Part shown: positions 12,401-27,400 of the stretch, piece by piece | Layout: every line of letters starts with the position of its first letter | Numbering within the stretch: the stretch's first letter is position 1 | Assembly: GCF_014356525.2 (NCBI RefSeq) | Contig: NC_052518.1 | Location: forward strand, 102,482,767 to 102,546,766 | Direction of reading: 5' to 3' | DNA: 64,000 nucleotides | Source of the DNA: Nilaparvata lugens | Taxonomy: Eukaryota; Arthropoda; Insecta; Hemiptera; Delphacidae | Notes under the pieces: model-generated | Seen by the model: only the letters and a program-made list of their open reading frames with translations | Told to the model about the DNA's origin: nothing | Databases searched by the model: none | Program-made: the position numbers and the translations under genes

Positions 12401-15400
12401 TATGAATATGATGAAAGTTAGGTTTCATATTTAATTAGTATTGAATTATCAATTTAATATGAAGGGCACAGGGGGAGAAACGAACAACATTCTCAGCTTA
12501 GAAGGTGAAGAAGGAGAAGGAGAAGAAGGAGAGAAAGGAGAAGAAGAAGATTTTGTGACTTTGAAAGTTTTTCCCCTGTGCCCTTCATATACGATAGACC
12601 ATTCATTTTAAATATCATAAATTTATTTGAAAACTTGATATATAATTTTACTTCACAGCTCGAAGGCCGCTTCGATTGTACTTCCACTGATGAAACCAAT
12701 TGCTAATATGATGCAAATGGAGAAAGGAGAAGAAGAAGATTTTGTGACTTTGAACGTACTTCCCCTGTGCCCTTCATATACGATAGACCATTCATTTTAA
12801 ATATCATAAATTTATTTGAATACTACATGATATAATTTAATTTGACAGCTCAAAGGCCGCTTCGATTGTTCTTCCACTGATGAAACCAATTGCTAATATG
12901 ATGCAAATGAAAGCATTCAACTCCATGATGGCTTCAACCATCAGAGAAATCGAAACAGCTGTTTTCCATCAGAACTCTTGGATTGGATTGGCCGATGTCA
13001 TGAGTCTCTACAACAGGCATACCACCAGTACCAATGCCTTTTCATCTTTGTTCGAGGTAATTAATGGTATCACAAAATATTAGCAATAAGTGGGTGGCTC
13101 GTTGGAGTAAGTGATAACGCGCCGGTCTACTTATCAAGAGAACCCGAGTTCGAATCTCGACCGAGGCAAAAGTTTTTGACCACAGCATAATCACATAAAT
13201 ACGGCCAGCCCGTCTTCCGGAGGAGACGATAAACCATCGGTCCCGTCTACTTAAAAATGAGTCATCATCTCTCAGACATTACCCACGAACAAGCCTAAGA
13301 GCTTATGTGGGCATCAACATCAGTATTGTTATTATTAAAAGATGAGATCAGTCAAGCTATTCATAGAAAACGTATTTGAATTGATCAGTATTAGAGTTTT
13401 TTGGAATAGAATTATTAATTATAAAATAGTTTATATTAATTAATAAAATCATACACTACAATCATGTCTAGAGACTAATATTGTGTTGAACGAATGAATT
13501 GTGTTGTGTGGTTGACAATACCAATTTGTGTTTTTCAAAATAAAATTATAAAATTATAAAATTATAAATTTATCAATTTGTGTTTTTCAAAATAAAATTA
13601 TAAATTTATGTCATGAAATAAGTATGAGTATGAAATAATAATATGATACCGTTTCCTGGCAGGCAACGTGAACAAAATAAAATATTACATTTGTGTTGTG
13701 TGGTTGACAATACCAATTTGTGTTTTTCAAAATAAAATTATAAATTTATGTCATGAAATAAATATGAGTATGAAATAATAATATGATACCGTTTCCTGGC
13801 AGGCAACCTTTTTTGTTATGTCATAAATTTTATCTTTGTGTTATTATACAGTATTTCTCATAGTAATATGAGAAATATAATATATAGTATAGTATTTCTC
13901 ATAGTAATATGAGAAATATAATAACACAAAGATAAAATTTATGACATAACGAAGAAGGTTGCCTGCCAGGAAACGGTATCATATTATTATTTCATAACAA
14001 ACCCAATTTTCTTCTACAAACCCAAAATTAATTCAAACATTTACATGGAATTATTGAACTTTTTGGTAGTAGTTTCATAAGAAAAATAATATGGCAACCT
14101 TTTATAAGAGAGATTGAATTTAAATAAATGTGTCTTATAAGATTTAATAATCACTCAGAACTTGAAAATCTTTACACATATAAAATTTATAATCTTTGAA
14201 CATTCTATTTATTAATAGCAGATCTAGTAAGATACAACAAATGTTTAGATTCATAATATTTTAAGAGACACTTTGAAAATAATGCATTATGAGCTCTAAA
14301 AAGAATGTGATATCAATCTAATTCATTCTTAATTGTGTTATCAATTAATCCTTTATTCTCTGCGGCAGTAACTTATTGCAACAAAAATTTCAAAAAGATG
14401 TGGCCTTCAAAACACGTCCAGTCACAGAAAAAATATCAGTGTCTGTCTGTTTGCTATAAAAAAAAAACATTTGAAAGAAAGTGCATGCTTCTATAGTGAG
14501 GTCCACGTTATGATGGCAGTGGAGAAAGGTAGAGAACAGCGTTGCCGATTCTCTGTCTTTTATAGAAGATAGCTGATACAGGTATATCTGATGTGATATC
14601 AACTGTTCATTCTTGTTTAAACAATCAATTGTATTTAATTTGTCAAGAAGATTTATTTTTCAACGATTAAATAATATTTTTTATAATTGAGATTGAATGT
14701 TTTGTTAGTTAATTAATTATATTTATACATTGTCAAAAAACGATCTGGCAACGTTGCAGAGCTAGTATAGGATAGCGCTATCTGCTTTGTTGAATGATCA
14801 AGGATATCAATACCAATCTTAATAAAATATTGCCTTTTTCCGCTGGCGATCGTCTAATCAAGCCGTAAATATTTGTTTGTATATTTATTGTATTGTGTTA
14901 ACTTGATTAAAGCATTCTTTCTATTTTATTCGATTCTACTGCCATTATAACTGTATCTACATTTGGACTGATGTATTCATAAGAATCGGAACCGTTTCGG
15001 GATTGAGCTTGTAGTAATTTTCTGAAAGTTGTGTAATTTTGAATGATTGGATAAATTCAAATTTCAGGCCGAGTTGACTTCTGCCAACCCAGATGGACTC
15101 CTAACAGCAATCAAAGATCTGCTCATGCTTTCCAACGACGTTTCACAAGTCAGGCCACCCATAGCCGATCTTAAAAGATCGACTCGTTGGATTCACAATC
15201 TGCTAGGACTGGTGGCTAGAAAGCCTCCTCAGCTTGAAGGAGATATCCACATCAGGATCAATAAACTGGTTGAACACGTCCATTCTTTTGATCGCAGAAC
15301 TCAGATATCAATGGTCAAATGTAAGTGAAGCTTGGAATTCTTTTTTCCTACAGTTACCTTGAAAAGTGGCCATTGCTGCACTGATTACAGAACGCAAAGA

Positions 15401-18400
15401 ATCACTTTTCCGCTCTAGTGCGGGAATAGTTATTTGTGCAACTAGTGCGCAAAGTGACAGTTTGCTGCACCGAAAGAAACGTTTACGCCCGAGCCGTAGG
15501 CGAGGGCGGAATGGCTTCTTGAGTGCAGCAGAGGAACTTCGCGCACGTATTTCACATTAAATTTTTCCTGCAGTTACCATTGAATATGAAAAGTGGGTAA
15601 TTATGAGTAAAATTCCCTGAAATCTATCAAATGTTTTTCTGTGTAATTTTATTATTAATAAAAACCTTAATTTATTTAAAATTAAATAATAATGTAGTAA
15701 ATGAATGAAGGCGGCGGCGCTCATGTGGTGGCTGTCGCTGTCATCGTTGTCCACTATTGCCATATAATAACGTGCACCACAGTCACTGTTACCTACTTAA
15801 TTTTGATTTTCCTGCACTGGTGCTCCATATAACCTACTAACTATTTTGCGTTGTCATGCTGCAAATCTGGAGTACGCAAAGTAATACTTTGCGCACTAAA
15901 GCGGAAAAGTGATCCTTTGCGGCCTGCAATCAGTGCACAAATGGGCACTTTCAAGGTATCTGTAGGAAAAATTTTTTTCTGCACTCCAGATTTGCAACAT
16001 GGCAACGCAAAATAGTTAGTAGGTTATATGGAGCACCAGTGCAGCAGAATCAAAATTAAGTTGGTAACAGTGACTGTGGTATAGGACGTTATAATAATAA
16101 CGATGGACAACGAGGACAGCGACATGCCGCCCCTTCATTCTTTTACTACTACATTATTCAATTTGACAATAAATTAAGGTTTTTATTAATAATAAAATTA
16201 CACAGAAAAACATTTGATGTATTTAGGCAATTTTACCCATAATCACCCACTTTTTATATTCAATGGTCACTGTAGGAAAAATTTTATGTGAAGTATGTGC
16301 GCAAAGTTCCTCTGCTGCACTCAAGAAACCATTCCGCCCTCGCCTACGGCTCGGGCGTAAACGTTTCTTTCGGTGCAGCAAACTGGCACTTTGCGCACTA
16401 GTTGCACAAATAACTAATTCAATATTATCAAGAATAGTTATTTTTCCAACCCTCCACTCATATACGTTTTCTTAATAGAATTATTAAATTCACCTTCATT
16501 AAATAGATATTGAAATATTGATTGTGGAAATATGAAAAGAAGAATCAAGTCGAATAAATGAAATAGGAATCCTCATTATTTAAATAGATCTCGAAAAAGA
16601 TTTTGACAAATTTTCATATGATCAACACCCTGGTAGGTTTCCATTATTTTGGAATTTAAAAAAATGAAATTAAAAAAATAGTCGTTGAACTCCATTACAT
16701 TGAAATTATAAATTAATTACAGTGCGGGTCCTGTAGCTTTGCCTATCGGTGGAGGGCCACTAGACTACCCGTTCAAAAACATAGACCATTTTTGAAAATG
16801 TATCTTTCCATAAGCAACAGAAGCTCTTTCGTATCTTCTCAAAAGCAACGTGTTGCATACGTAAAGATACACAAGGAGCTTTTTGGAGTTACGTTCATTT
16901 AGCACAACACAGCCTATCAGCTGACATTTTATCAACATGCCCTTTTCGTTGATAAGTTACTACTCTGCTCTCTCATTCATGAAGAATCTCTGTGTGTAGG
17001 GAGCTTCCTCCATCTAGGGGCTCTAAAGCCGCAAAACCGTGAATATCACCCCGCGAACCATACCTTGCCTATAATATGCCGTTTCAAAGTCACGGGGGCA
17101 AAACTACGGGTGGTGGTGTTTTATATGCAGACGATGTTAGTATTTTACTAAAAAGCGATAGTCAGCCCAATGCCGAACTGGAGAGCAAAGCAGCACTTAT
17201 TAAATATTACAGAAATGGTTAGCTGCTAATATGTTAATTCTGAACAAAGAAAAAACAAAAGAAATACCTTTTCGAACTACTAAGGGGGGTAGCTTGGAAA
17301 TTGAAGGCAATAATATAGATTCTGTAAGTAGTATAAGAGTTCTTTGAGTGGTGATTGACTCTGATCTTTCATGGAAACCACATCTGGAATGCCTGAAGGC
17401 CAAACTAAATTCAGCAATTTTTATTCTCAGAAACCTGAAGGCTTCTCTGGATTCGATGGCTCTTAAAAGTGTGTATTTCGCCCTGTTTCACTCCCTCCTG
17501 AACTATGGAATTATTTTTTGGGGTAATTCTAGCAGTGTAGTGGAGGTGTTTAGACTTCAGAAGTGGGCATTGAGGGTGATGATAGGGGAGTCAATCCGAA
17601 CTAGTTGTAGGCCCTATTTCAAAAAACTTGGAATTCTCCCACTTCCTAGCCTATATTCTGGAAACAATCTGCTTTTTAAAAAAAACACATAAATGAATTG
17701 AATACAGGAGAAACATTTCACCAATATTCGACCAGATACAGGAATAATTTGAGAGATGATGCACACCGTAGTACTATGTATGAGCGAGGGGTAAGGAGTT
17801 CAGGTATCCGGATGTACAACTTATTGCCATCTCACATAAAAGAAAAGTCTGGTAAAGCTTTCAGATTTTTATTGAAAAAAGAGCTGCTATCCATATGTGC
17901 CTACTCAGTGGAGGAATACAAAGATTTTTACAAACCTCAAGATGGAGGTTTGAGAAGATAGAAAACATGTTACTGTTTGATTAATGACAAATTGACATAT
18001 CCTTATACCCCTTTTACAGGTGGTCAGTGGATGAAATAATACTAATACTAATACGGGACGTGTACTGTAGTTAGTTTAAATTGGTAGTAACAGGGACAAA
18101 TTATACATTTAGCGGTATCTTTACTCTATGATAGTAATTAAAAGTATAGAAATTAATCTATGTATATAAAAAAATAAATGTCTGTATGATGTGTGTTTGT
18201 TTGTTCCCTATAGGCTTAAAAACTACTTGACAGAACGGCATGAAACTTTGGGAATATGTTGTGTGAATATTGGGGATGGTTTCTGACCAGAAATTTTAAT
18301 AGGGGGGCTAATAATAATTGACCGAGCGAGGTGAGGTCTAAGATTCAAGTCGACGGTTTGACATTTCTCTTTATGTTTAAATGTTTATATGTTCCGCATT

Positions 18401-21400
18401 TACGGCGAAACGCGGCTAAAGATTTCCATGAAATTTGACAGGTATGTTCCTTTTTGAATTTCGCGTCGACGTATACAAAGTTGTTTGAAATGTTGCATTT
18501 TAAGGATAATACGAAAGTAAAAGGAGTCTCCTTCGAACGTCAATATAGTCTGAAAATCAGACTATAGAATTATTCATCATAAATCAGTTGTCGAGTGGAT
18601 TATAAATTGTATGCAATGACGCATGCAATTCAATATCTCAATGTAACTTAGTGAAAAAAAACAGCTGTTGTGTGGACTATTAATTGCATGCAGTGAGGCA
18701 TGCAATTGATAACTTGAAGTAGCTTAGTATTTTCTCACGACTTTTCTCTGTTCAACTCGGTAAGCTTTTGATAGTAGCATAGCTGTTTACATCAAATTAT
18801 TAGCATTGTCGATATAACAACCCAAACAGCTATTAGTCGTTATTACACTGATATCTCGCCGACAGGACAGGACAGAATTTACTCTGATGGACAGTATTAG
18901 AGGAGACTGTGGTTTATAACTGCGCGAAGTCTACTGTTCACAGAACTACTAGTTATTTTATTAATTCATTTTACAAACCTATGTTTTCGTACTTGCCGGC
19001 CAAGCGGCTACTGAAGGAACGGAAAGATGATCATGATTCAATATCATATTGTGATAAAATGTTTTAGCATCTAAAGTTTCCAGCAGTAATAAACAGGTCA
19101 CCCGTGCTTAATGCGGTAGTTTGGAGTTGAAGTGTAGTTGATTGGTACCAGCTGTAGATAATGGTTCCTTAGAAGACCTATACAAATAATTATCAGTCCC
19201 CTATCATTGAGAAACTGGAAAATATTGGAAAAAAATTATTCACCTCATGAAAGAGAGTTGTTCATATTTCATTCATTAATTACTGAAGAATGATTTACTT
19301 TTTTTAATTTAGCTTAGCTGATATTAATCCTAAAATGGAAGATGGTAAAAATATGGAATTGTGTGTGATTTATCGTATATTGCATATTTCCTGGACCATC
19401 TATTGACAATCAACAACTATGAACGCATTAAATTCATCTTTGAAACACTGATCTATTTTTTTTTTAATTCAACACTTTACTGATAGATATTACTACCAAT
19501 TGATTGAGAAGAATATGTTTTCGGAATAATAAATGCTGCATGACTAAGCACATAGGAATTCCTTATTGAGATGTAAATGAAAATATTGATCGTCAGATAA
19601 ATTTCATGATTCACCAAATAAAGTCAAGTATGACTAAACGACTAGCAGTCAGATATTTTACAATAAATGAATTAATTACTCACTGTGACAACGAGATCTT
19701 TCGGCTGGTCCGCCATCTTCTTGGTTGTAAACCAAGATCTCGTTGTTACAGTGAGTGATTAATTCATTTATTGTAAAATATCTGACTGCTAGTCGTTTTT
19801 TATAATAGCAAAAAGTGGTTTAATAATAAGCAGTTCGTGATGGAAAACAACATCGAAGAATTCAAGTATGACATGAGATACAATGACTTTTTGGCGGCAA
19901 GAAGTTCGCCGGGCCAGCTAGTTATAATATAATACATCCCAATATCATACGCTGATCGTTATATAAATTTTTCAATTTCAATTTCAATTTATTAAAAACA
20001 CACAAAACAAGACAAAACAAAATTACAAAGATTTACGAAACAAATAAAACACAATAAAATGTTACAAATATAAAAAAACAATGGGCTTAGTGTTTGGGTG
20101 TGTTGGAGAAGAGAAAAAAAAGAGAGGAAGGTACCTAGCCAACTATGGTTTCCCATGTAATAGGCAGGCAAAGAAGAGAAGAGAAGTAATGAGGAAAAAA
20201 AGGAAGGGAGAAATGGGGGGAAGGAAGAAAACAGAGGAATAGGTACTCAAAATAAAGGTAAGCGAATCCACTGAAAAATGGAAAAACTAATGAAAAAACA
20301 ATGCTGGAGCAGAAATCTCGAGTCATATATCTAAATGGAAGAAGAAATTACTGTATGTCCAGTTTTTTATATCCAGTTTAATTTTTCCGCTGATCTTATT
20401 GTCCATGAGAAAGTGATTTGGAATGAGGTTTATTATTTTAGTACCTATGTAAATTAATTGCCTCCTTATACATTCAATATTAGTGTTATAGGTTACATAT
20501 TTGTTAGCAGTGGCCCTTAGATTATAATAATTAAGAGTAGAGTTTATTGTGAGAGGAAAATCGGATCTATATTTTATTAAGTACTCAATTACGGTTTTTA
20601 TGTATAATTGACGTATAGTCATGACCTCAAAATCACTAAAAACCATATCCGTTGGATAGAGCCTGGGTTTGCTTAATATAGTTTTAATTATCAGTTTTTG
20701 TGCTACAAATAATTCAGCAATATGACAGTTGAAACAGCCTCCCCAAACAACTATGCCATACTGCAGAATTGACTCGACTAGAGCATGATACATCATTTTC
20801 AGGTGGTTCTTATTAAGAAATCTGTTAACTTGGTAAAATTTAAAAGATAAATATCTAATTTTTCTACATATATATTTAATATGAACATCCCATTTAAGGT
20901 TTCCATCAATTATAATTCCCAAATACTTAGTATTATTGACTTTTTTAATGGTGGGACAATCACAATTACCCAAGTTTAAATTGCACTGAGAATGGAGTCT
21001 CAAATCTTGATTCTCGTTAGGCTGCCCTACTCTATTTGCAGAGAAAGTTATGTAATTAGTTTTTTCAATATTTAAACTTAAGGTATTCTTATCTAACCAC
21101 TTCTTATTTAAAAGCATATTATTTTCAGCTATGGTATGAACTTCGTTCCATGAATTACCGTGAAAAATAGCTGCAGTATCATCTGCAAAAGATATCACAG
21201 TTGAGTTTAGAAGTCTTAAATTTAAAAAGTCATTTTAAACCATGGTATTATAAATGGTATTATACTGTCTCTCGTGACACCTAAGAGATCTTGAAACATT
21301 GCCATTGATAAGTCGAAGACCCTTAACCACCTCAGTGCCTGTACAAAAGATAAAACACAACCTGAGGCCTATTGCATGAGAGAATACATACTAATAATAT

Positions 21401-24400
21401 TACTACAGCTGAAGAGGTGTTGGTTTCAACACGAAACTGCAGTCCTGTGTACAAATCTGATAAATGTGGATGTAAAAAATAAAACTGTATTTTTTCAATG
21501 ATGGAAAAATTCCATTGGAAAGATTATTCAAATAATATTAGTAGTCAGATGGTTATTAGAATAGGAATTTTGATTTCAAGATTTTGTATAACAACTCAAA
21601 AATACTGTCGAATCAAAGTCATTAAATTATTTTTAATTTGTATTGCCAATTTCAAATGATTCCAACATTTGGAATAATAGTTCCAAAATATTTTTGTATC
21701 AAGTTCATACTCATCTACAGTGTTTATTTTTGTATCAAATTCATACTCATCTACAGAGTGTCTGATAAGTCACTCCCTATTTTTTACAGCTACAATTTCT
21801 TTATCTATAAACCAATTTTGTTGGAGCTTCATTTGTTAGATAGAGCACTCCTTGAGGTTGTGTTTAACACTAATTTTCATTTGTTTCAGTATAAAAATGC
21901 CCCCTCTCTTGACTGTGGAATAAAGAGCCAAAATAGCAGCTCGTTATGGGGTATGGGGTCTGTGATGCGAGTACTAAGATGGTGGAGGGCTGAACGAGGG
22001 ATCAATGCAACACTGGATGCAAAAACGCAGATCTTTCTTAAGAATCGTTGCAACAGAGTAATGTAAAAGACCACTTTCACGAGATCCTTGACGCATTGAT
22101 TTGAATTGGCTCCTCATGAACATTTCATGAACTCTGTCAAAATTCCCTGCTGTCCTTGACGTTGATGGTCTTCCTGATCGTTTTGCATCTGCAACACTCC
22201 CTTTTGTTAGTGATTTGGAGCGGAAATTTTCAACAGTTTTTGCATCCAGTGTTGCATGGATCCCTCGTTCAGCCCTCCACCACCTTTGTACTCGCACCAC
22301 AGATCCCCAGACCTCATAATGATTTGCTATTTTGGCTCGTTCTTCCACAGTCAAGAGAAGGGGCATTTTTAAACTTGAACAAATGAAAATTGGTGTTAAA
22401 CATAACCTCAAAGAGTGCTCTAACTAACAAATGTAGTTTTAAGAAAATTGGTTCATAAATTATAGCTGTATAAATTAGGGAGTGACTTATCAGACATCTA
22501 GTACTTTTATTTTGATTTTGTATAGTTAATTTATGATGAATAGCATTGTGAAAAATTGATTTGAGTTCAATTTTTAGGGGGAAGGAAAATGATGACAGAA
22601 CTTCTCCTTGGAAAGCTGCAATACGATCATCTGAAACTTGACATGTCCTCAACAATGGTGTCAACAACTACCGAATTGGGACTTCCAGTCCGTCTGCAAA
22701 TGAGAGTGCCCTCCATCACGCAGTTCAATGTCAGTGCTAGGCTGCTCCAAGAGTATGCTTTGAACTCAACTGTGGAATTCCTGTGAGTAGCCTCTTGCGA
22801 TAACATACAAAATTTATCATAAAACACTTATTGACATGGGCTGCTTTTAAATTAATAAAACAAAATAAAATCTTATAGCACCCTTTATTTTTAAGAAAGG
22901 GTGCTATAAGATTTTATTTTGTATTGTGTTTAATAAAATTTATCATTCTTTTCCAAACAAAAGAATAAACATCGAGTTTGAGTGAAAGAGAGGACTTAAA
23001 AGTCCTAACTCCGCCTAATAAAGATTGTTTCATTTAATTTTATTTATTTATTTGTTGATAAAATCACAAATCATATGAATATGATCGGGAATGAACAACA
23101 GGCATAACCCGAAACTATTCTGTTCACAAATTTTTATAAATAATTACATGTCCGAAGAAAAGGTTAGGTTATTCAAATTAAAATTTATTCATAAAAAAAC
23201 ATATTTACAAAATAATAGAGTAACAATAATATAAAGAATGTACTCCCTGCGTGGATGACTTGTCCGTGTGCAGGGACGAGTCGAATTAAATCAGACAGTT
23301 AAATACTGGTTTGAATTGAGGAAATTATTATACTTAAACAAAGCTTGGAATTGAAAGTAAAATATGAAAAAAATATGTATATGATTGCAGTATAAATATT
23401 CAAATGATAATAATAAATTTCAGCTCAACGGGTTTTACTCGGCAGTCATAACGTTATCTTAATATTGTGTATTCAAATGATAATAATAAATTTCAGCTCA
23501 ACGGGTTTCATTCGGCAGTCATAACTCTATTTATTTTAATATTGTGTGGCGAAAAAAAATAAATAAAAATAAGAAATAATATCAAAAGAAATATTCATCT
23601 ATAAGGCGAATTTAGGAGAGTCTCCGAAGCCTCTGCCCCAATGTAGAGCAGCCACCTGTTCACTCTACGCTTGTATTATACGGCAACGCTACACCCCTCA
23701 ATGTCAGAGATCTCAACTGGTATATTATTACGGTAAAGCCAATGAGCTAGATGGAAACAGTTTCCTAGTTGGATGGAGCTATTTAACCGGGGAATCTGTG
23801 TTTATCATGCATGTTAGTGGCTAGTCTAAAACAACAGATGGAATTCAACACACAGAACACAATACTGAGTACATTAGCTACAACAGGAATCAGTAGTCTC
23901 AGTTATAAGATGAATAATTCGATTTTTTTCAATTCAATTCTTTATTGCCAAAATTTAAATACGTAACAAATCAGAGGTTAATAAATCAAACACTTATCAC
24001 AAGAAAATAGAATGAAAAGTCTTTGATCTGAAGCTGGTGGGAGTCGCAAAAAGTCCGATTAAAAATAAATACTAAAAATAACACAATACAAAATCAAGTT
24101 GTTGACAAGAAAAAACTATTTCATATCACTGCAAAAAAGATTACAAATAAAGTTTCAGATGTTGATGAAGTCAATAATCAATTTTTTCATATTTCAATTA
24201 CTGTAGGCTTACAGTAGGATTATGTATCATGTAGGCTACACTGTACTTTTATGTTATATAACGAGCTTATACATTTTGTAAAATGTCTGGCAAATAAAGA
24301 ATCTTGAAGATTTGAATCCGTTTTAAATTTTACAGACATTCCTCCGGCATGAACACCGATTTGAGTTTCTTCACTCCATGGGACCGCAACACATTCACAT

Positions 24401-27400
24401 CAGGAGTGATTGGATCCTGTTTCGTCCAAATTCCAACCGTCGCGATTCTGCACAGGCGCTTTGGAGCCCAAAGTGAGCTCCAAGTGTCGTCAAATGCTTT
24501 CGAAAAGTCGAAAATCTTCCATCACTCGACCCTGCCGTTTACAAGCTTGAGGAAGCCAGAACAAATCACCAAAGCCTATCGCAGAAACACCGAGACTCGT
24601 TTGGTTCACAGTGGCGTCAAGAAGGAGGTAAGGAAAAATACTTGAAATTTATGTAGCCTTAATGAAAAACTCAAATGGAGAAAAGCATTGGAGGAAAAGG
24701 GCATAGAACCAAGACAGTCCAGTTGAACTTATGACCTGGAGATGGGTATGGGCGTGTTATACAGCTCGAGGGAACAACTTTAAATCTAGAAGAAAAATTC
24801 AAGTACTTGGGCTCAACCATTAATAAAGACGGAGAAATGGACAACGAAATAGCACATCGAGTAAGTACAGCCTGGATAAATTGGAGGAAAATTACTGGAA
24901 TACTTTGTGATAGAAAAATGAATGAGAAATTAGAGGGAAAATCTATAAAACAGTCGTGCGGCCCGCGTTGATATATGGAGCGGAGATCTGGACAGTTAAA
25001 AAAGCCCATGAACACAGACTGGTTCTGAGGTGGAGTTGCGACGTAACTAGAAGGGATAGAATCCGAAATGAAATGATAAGAAACAAAATGAAGGTACAGA
25101 AATAACTCATCAAAGAAAATACAAGAAAAAAGACTGCAGTGGTACGGACATGTAGAGAGAAGGGAGGACGTAAAAAGATCGACCACTTAGATGTCGAAGG
25201 CACTAGGGAGAGAGAAAGACCTAAGAAGAAATGGGAAAATTGTATCGCCCAAGATCTTGTAGAGAAGGGACTGAAATATTAGTCTAGTAACACCAAACGA
25301 AGCCCATGACCGAGACTCCTGGAAGCGACTCACCCGAATCGCCGACCCCACCTTAGTGGGAGAAGCATGAGAAGAAGAAGAATGAAAATTAATCTTTCAA
25401 TCATTGAATAAATGTTTTTTCCTACAGTTACCTTGGAAAAGTGGCCATTCCTGCACTGATTACAGAACGCAGAGAATCACTTTTCCGCTCTAGTGCGGGA
25501 AAATTTTTTTCTGCACTCCAGATTTGCAACATGGCAACGCAAAATAGATAATAGGTTATATGGAGCACAAGTGCAGCAAAATCAAAATTAAGTTGGTAAC
25601 AGTGACTGTGGTATAGTGCTGTGGTGCACGTTATAATAATAACGATGACAACGAGGACAGCGACATGCCGCCCCTTCATTCATTTACTACTACATTATTC
25701 AATTTGACAATAAATTAAGGTTTTTATTAATAATAAAATTACACAGAAAAACATTTGATGCATTTCAGGCAATTTTACCCATAATTACCCACTTTTCATA
25801 TTCAATGGTAACTTTAGGAAAAACTTAATGTGAAATACGTGCGCAAAGTTCCTCTGCTGCACTCAAGAAACATTGTCAAGTAAACGTTTCTTTCGGTGCA
25901 GCAAACTGTCACTTTGCGCACTAGTTGCACAAATAACTATTTCTTGACAAATAAAATATTGTGACATGGGGTAGGATTTGATTAATTATTTATTGATTGA
26001 TTTTTACATGTTTTAGATTTAAGGTTTTTCAGGAAAAAGACTCTGATATTAGAATAACAATTTCCGTAGTTGGACTTAAGTGAGAAAATATAATTTAGTG
26101 AGTAAGTAGTATTGTTGCAGAGATAATAAGATTCTGCTAACTTATGTCTAAACGACTCTGGGAACCAGTAAATTCAGGGATATTTGCTAGTTGTCACGGA
26201 TGAGGCGGCTCCACGAGGCAAGGACACGGCGGGTGTTTGGTAGCCTGTAGATATTTTCACAGAGGAATACTGCACACCTGGCAAGTACCCGCCTGCCCAA
26301 TCAAATGAGAACAGACTCTTCCACAAGCAGCAGTTAGGCCTTCTGGCACACTCACGTGGAGAGGGGGAAAACTTCCGGACGGAAAACTTCCAGTCGTTGA
26401 ACAACCGAGATACCGAGCAGATCAAAAACCATATTGCAAAAAGCTAATTTAGTTTTCCGGCATCATGAGATACGTGAGTGTCCTGTGTTTTGGGATTATC
26501 AGTGGGAGTGATAGCTGTGGGTGAGTGCCAAAATTTCTAGCTCATTATAAAACATTTTCACCCGACCGAGACCCTAATTAGAGATGATCTTGTTGTAATA
26601 AAATTTATAGTTAGCAGAATTTTATTGGCAGGTAGTTTTTGTAGGAATAATATTTTGATGAAATGTACTGCATATTTCGTTCTTTAAATTTCAAGTAATT
26701 GGCATAATAAATGAGAAATTCTTTAGGTAATACAATTTTTGTTGTCTATCCAGTTCCCATGACTCCCTTGAAGTAATAATAAGATCAACCCCCATCAAGG
26801 GTGCTTACAATATAATTGTTTATTTCGAAGAGGAATCAACAATTGATTATTTTAAAGATTTATTTATTTATTAGATAGAGCGAACAATACAATAGTCGGA
26901 AAAGAAAAAACAGGCTATTGCCCAAAACTTCGTCAATTTCCTGATTTTGTCACAAATCGTCCAAATATTATGTAGGTTATGTTCACTTCAATTTCAACAC
27001 CAAATCTTCAATCTGAAACTATGAATCAGAATAAAACAAAGAATTTCAAATTTAGATAGATTGATAATGAAACTTCCGTTAAAACAAAAACCAAACTTCA
27101 AATATTCACAAAATATAGAATAAAATCACTTAAATTTTGAGCTCGAAAATATCACTTTCACCATAGCTACTACAGCTGTTGATATAATTGTTGTTAAAAA
27201 TTAAAAGATGAATCAACAATTAATATTACATCAGATATACCGGTATAAGCTATAGTAGAAAAGAATGGATTTAAAACTCAGTACAATTCATATCAATTCA
27301 CATTCCACACTCAACTACCAAATTGATCAATGGGAATTTTTAAAATTATTACATTGTTCTTGTGAAATTAATTATTGTTTTATGTGTTTTTATTTTAGAA

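Noticed and set aside
13090..13170. Possible tRNA gene
   Set aside because: A and B boxes are present, but stems do not pair into a cloverleaf and a SINE body with A-rich tail follows.
15366..16475. Short Arg/Leu-rich frames
   Set aside because: Fully inside the palindromic MITE-B composite, mirrored in the inverse copy.
24671..25203. 171- and 86-codon minus-strand frames
   Set aside because: They lie antisense to a clear LINE coding remnant; amino-acid composition is unstructured.
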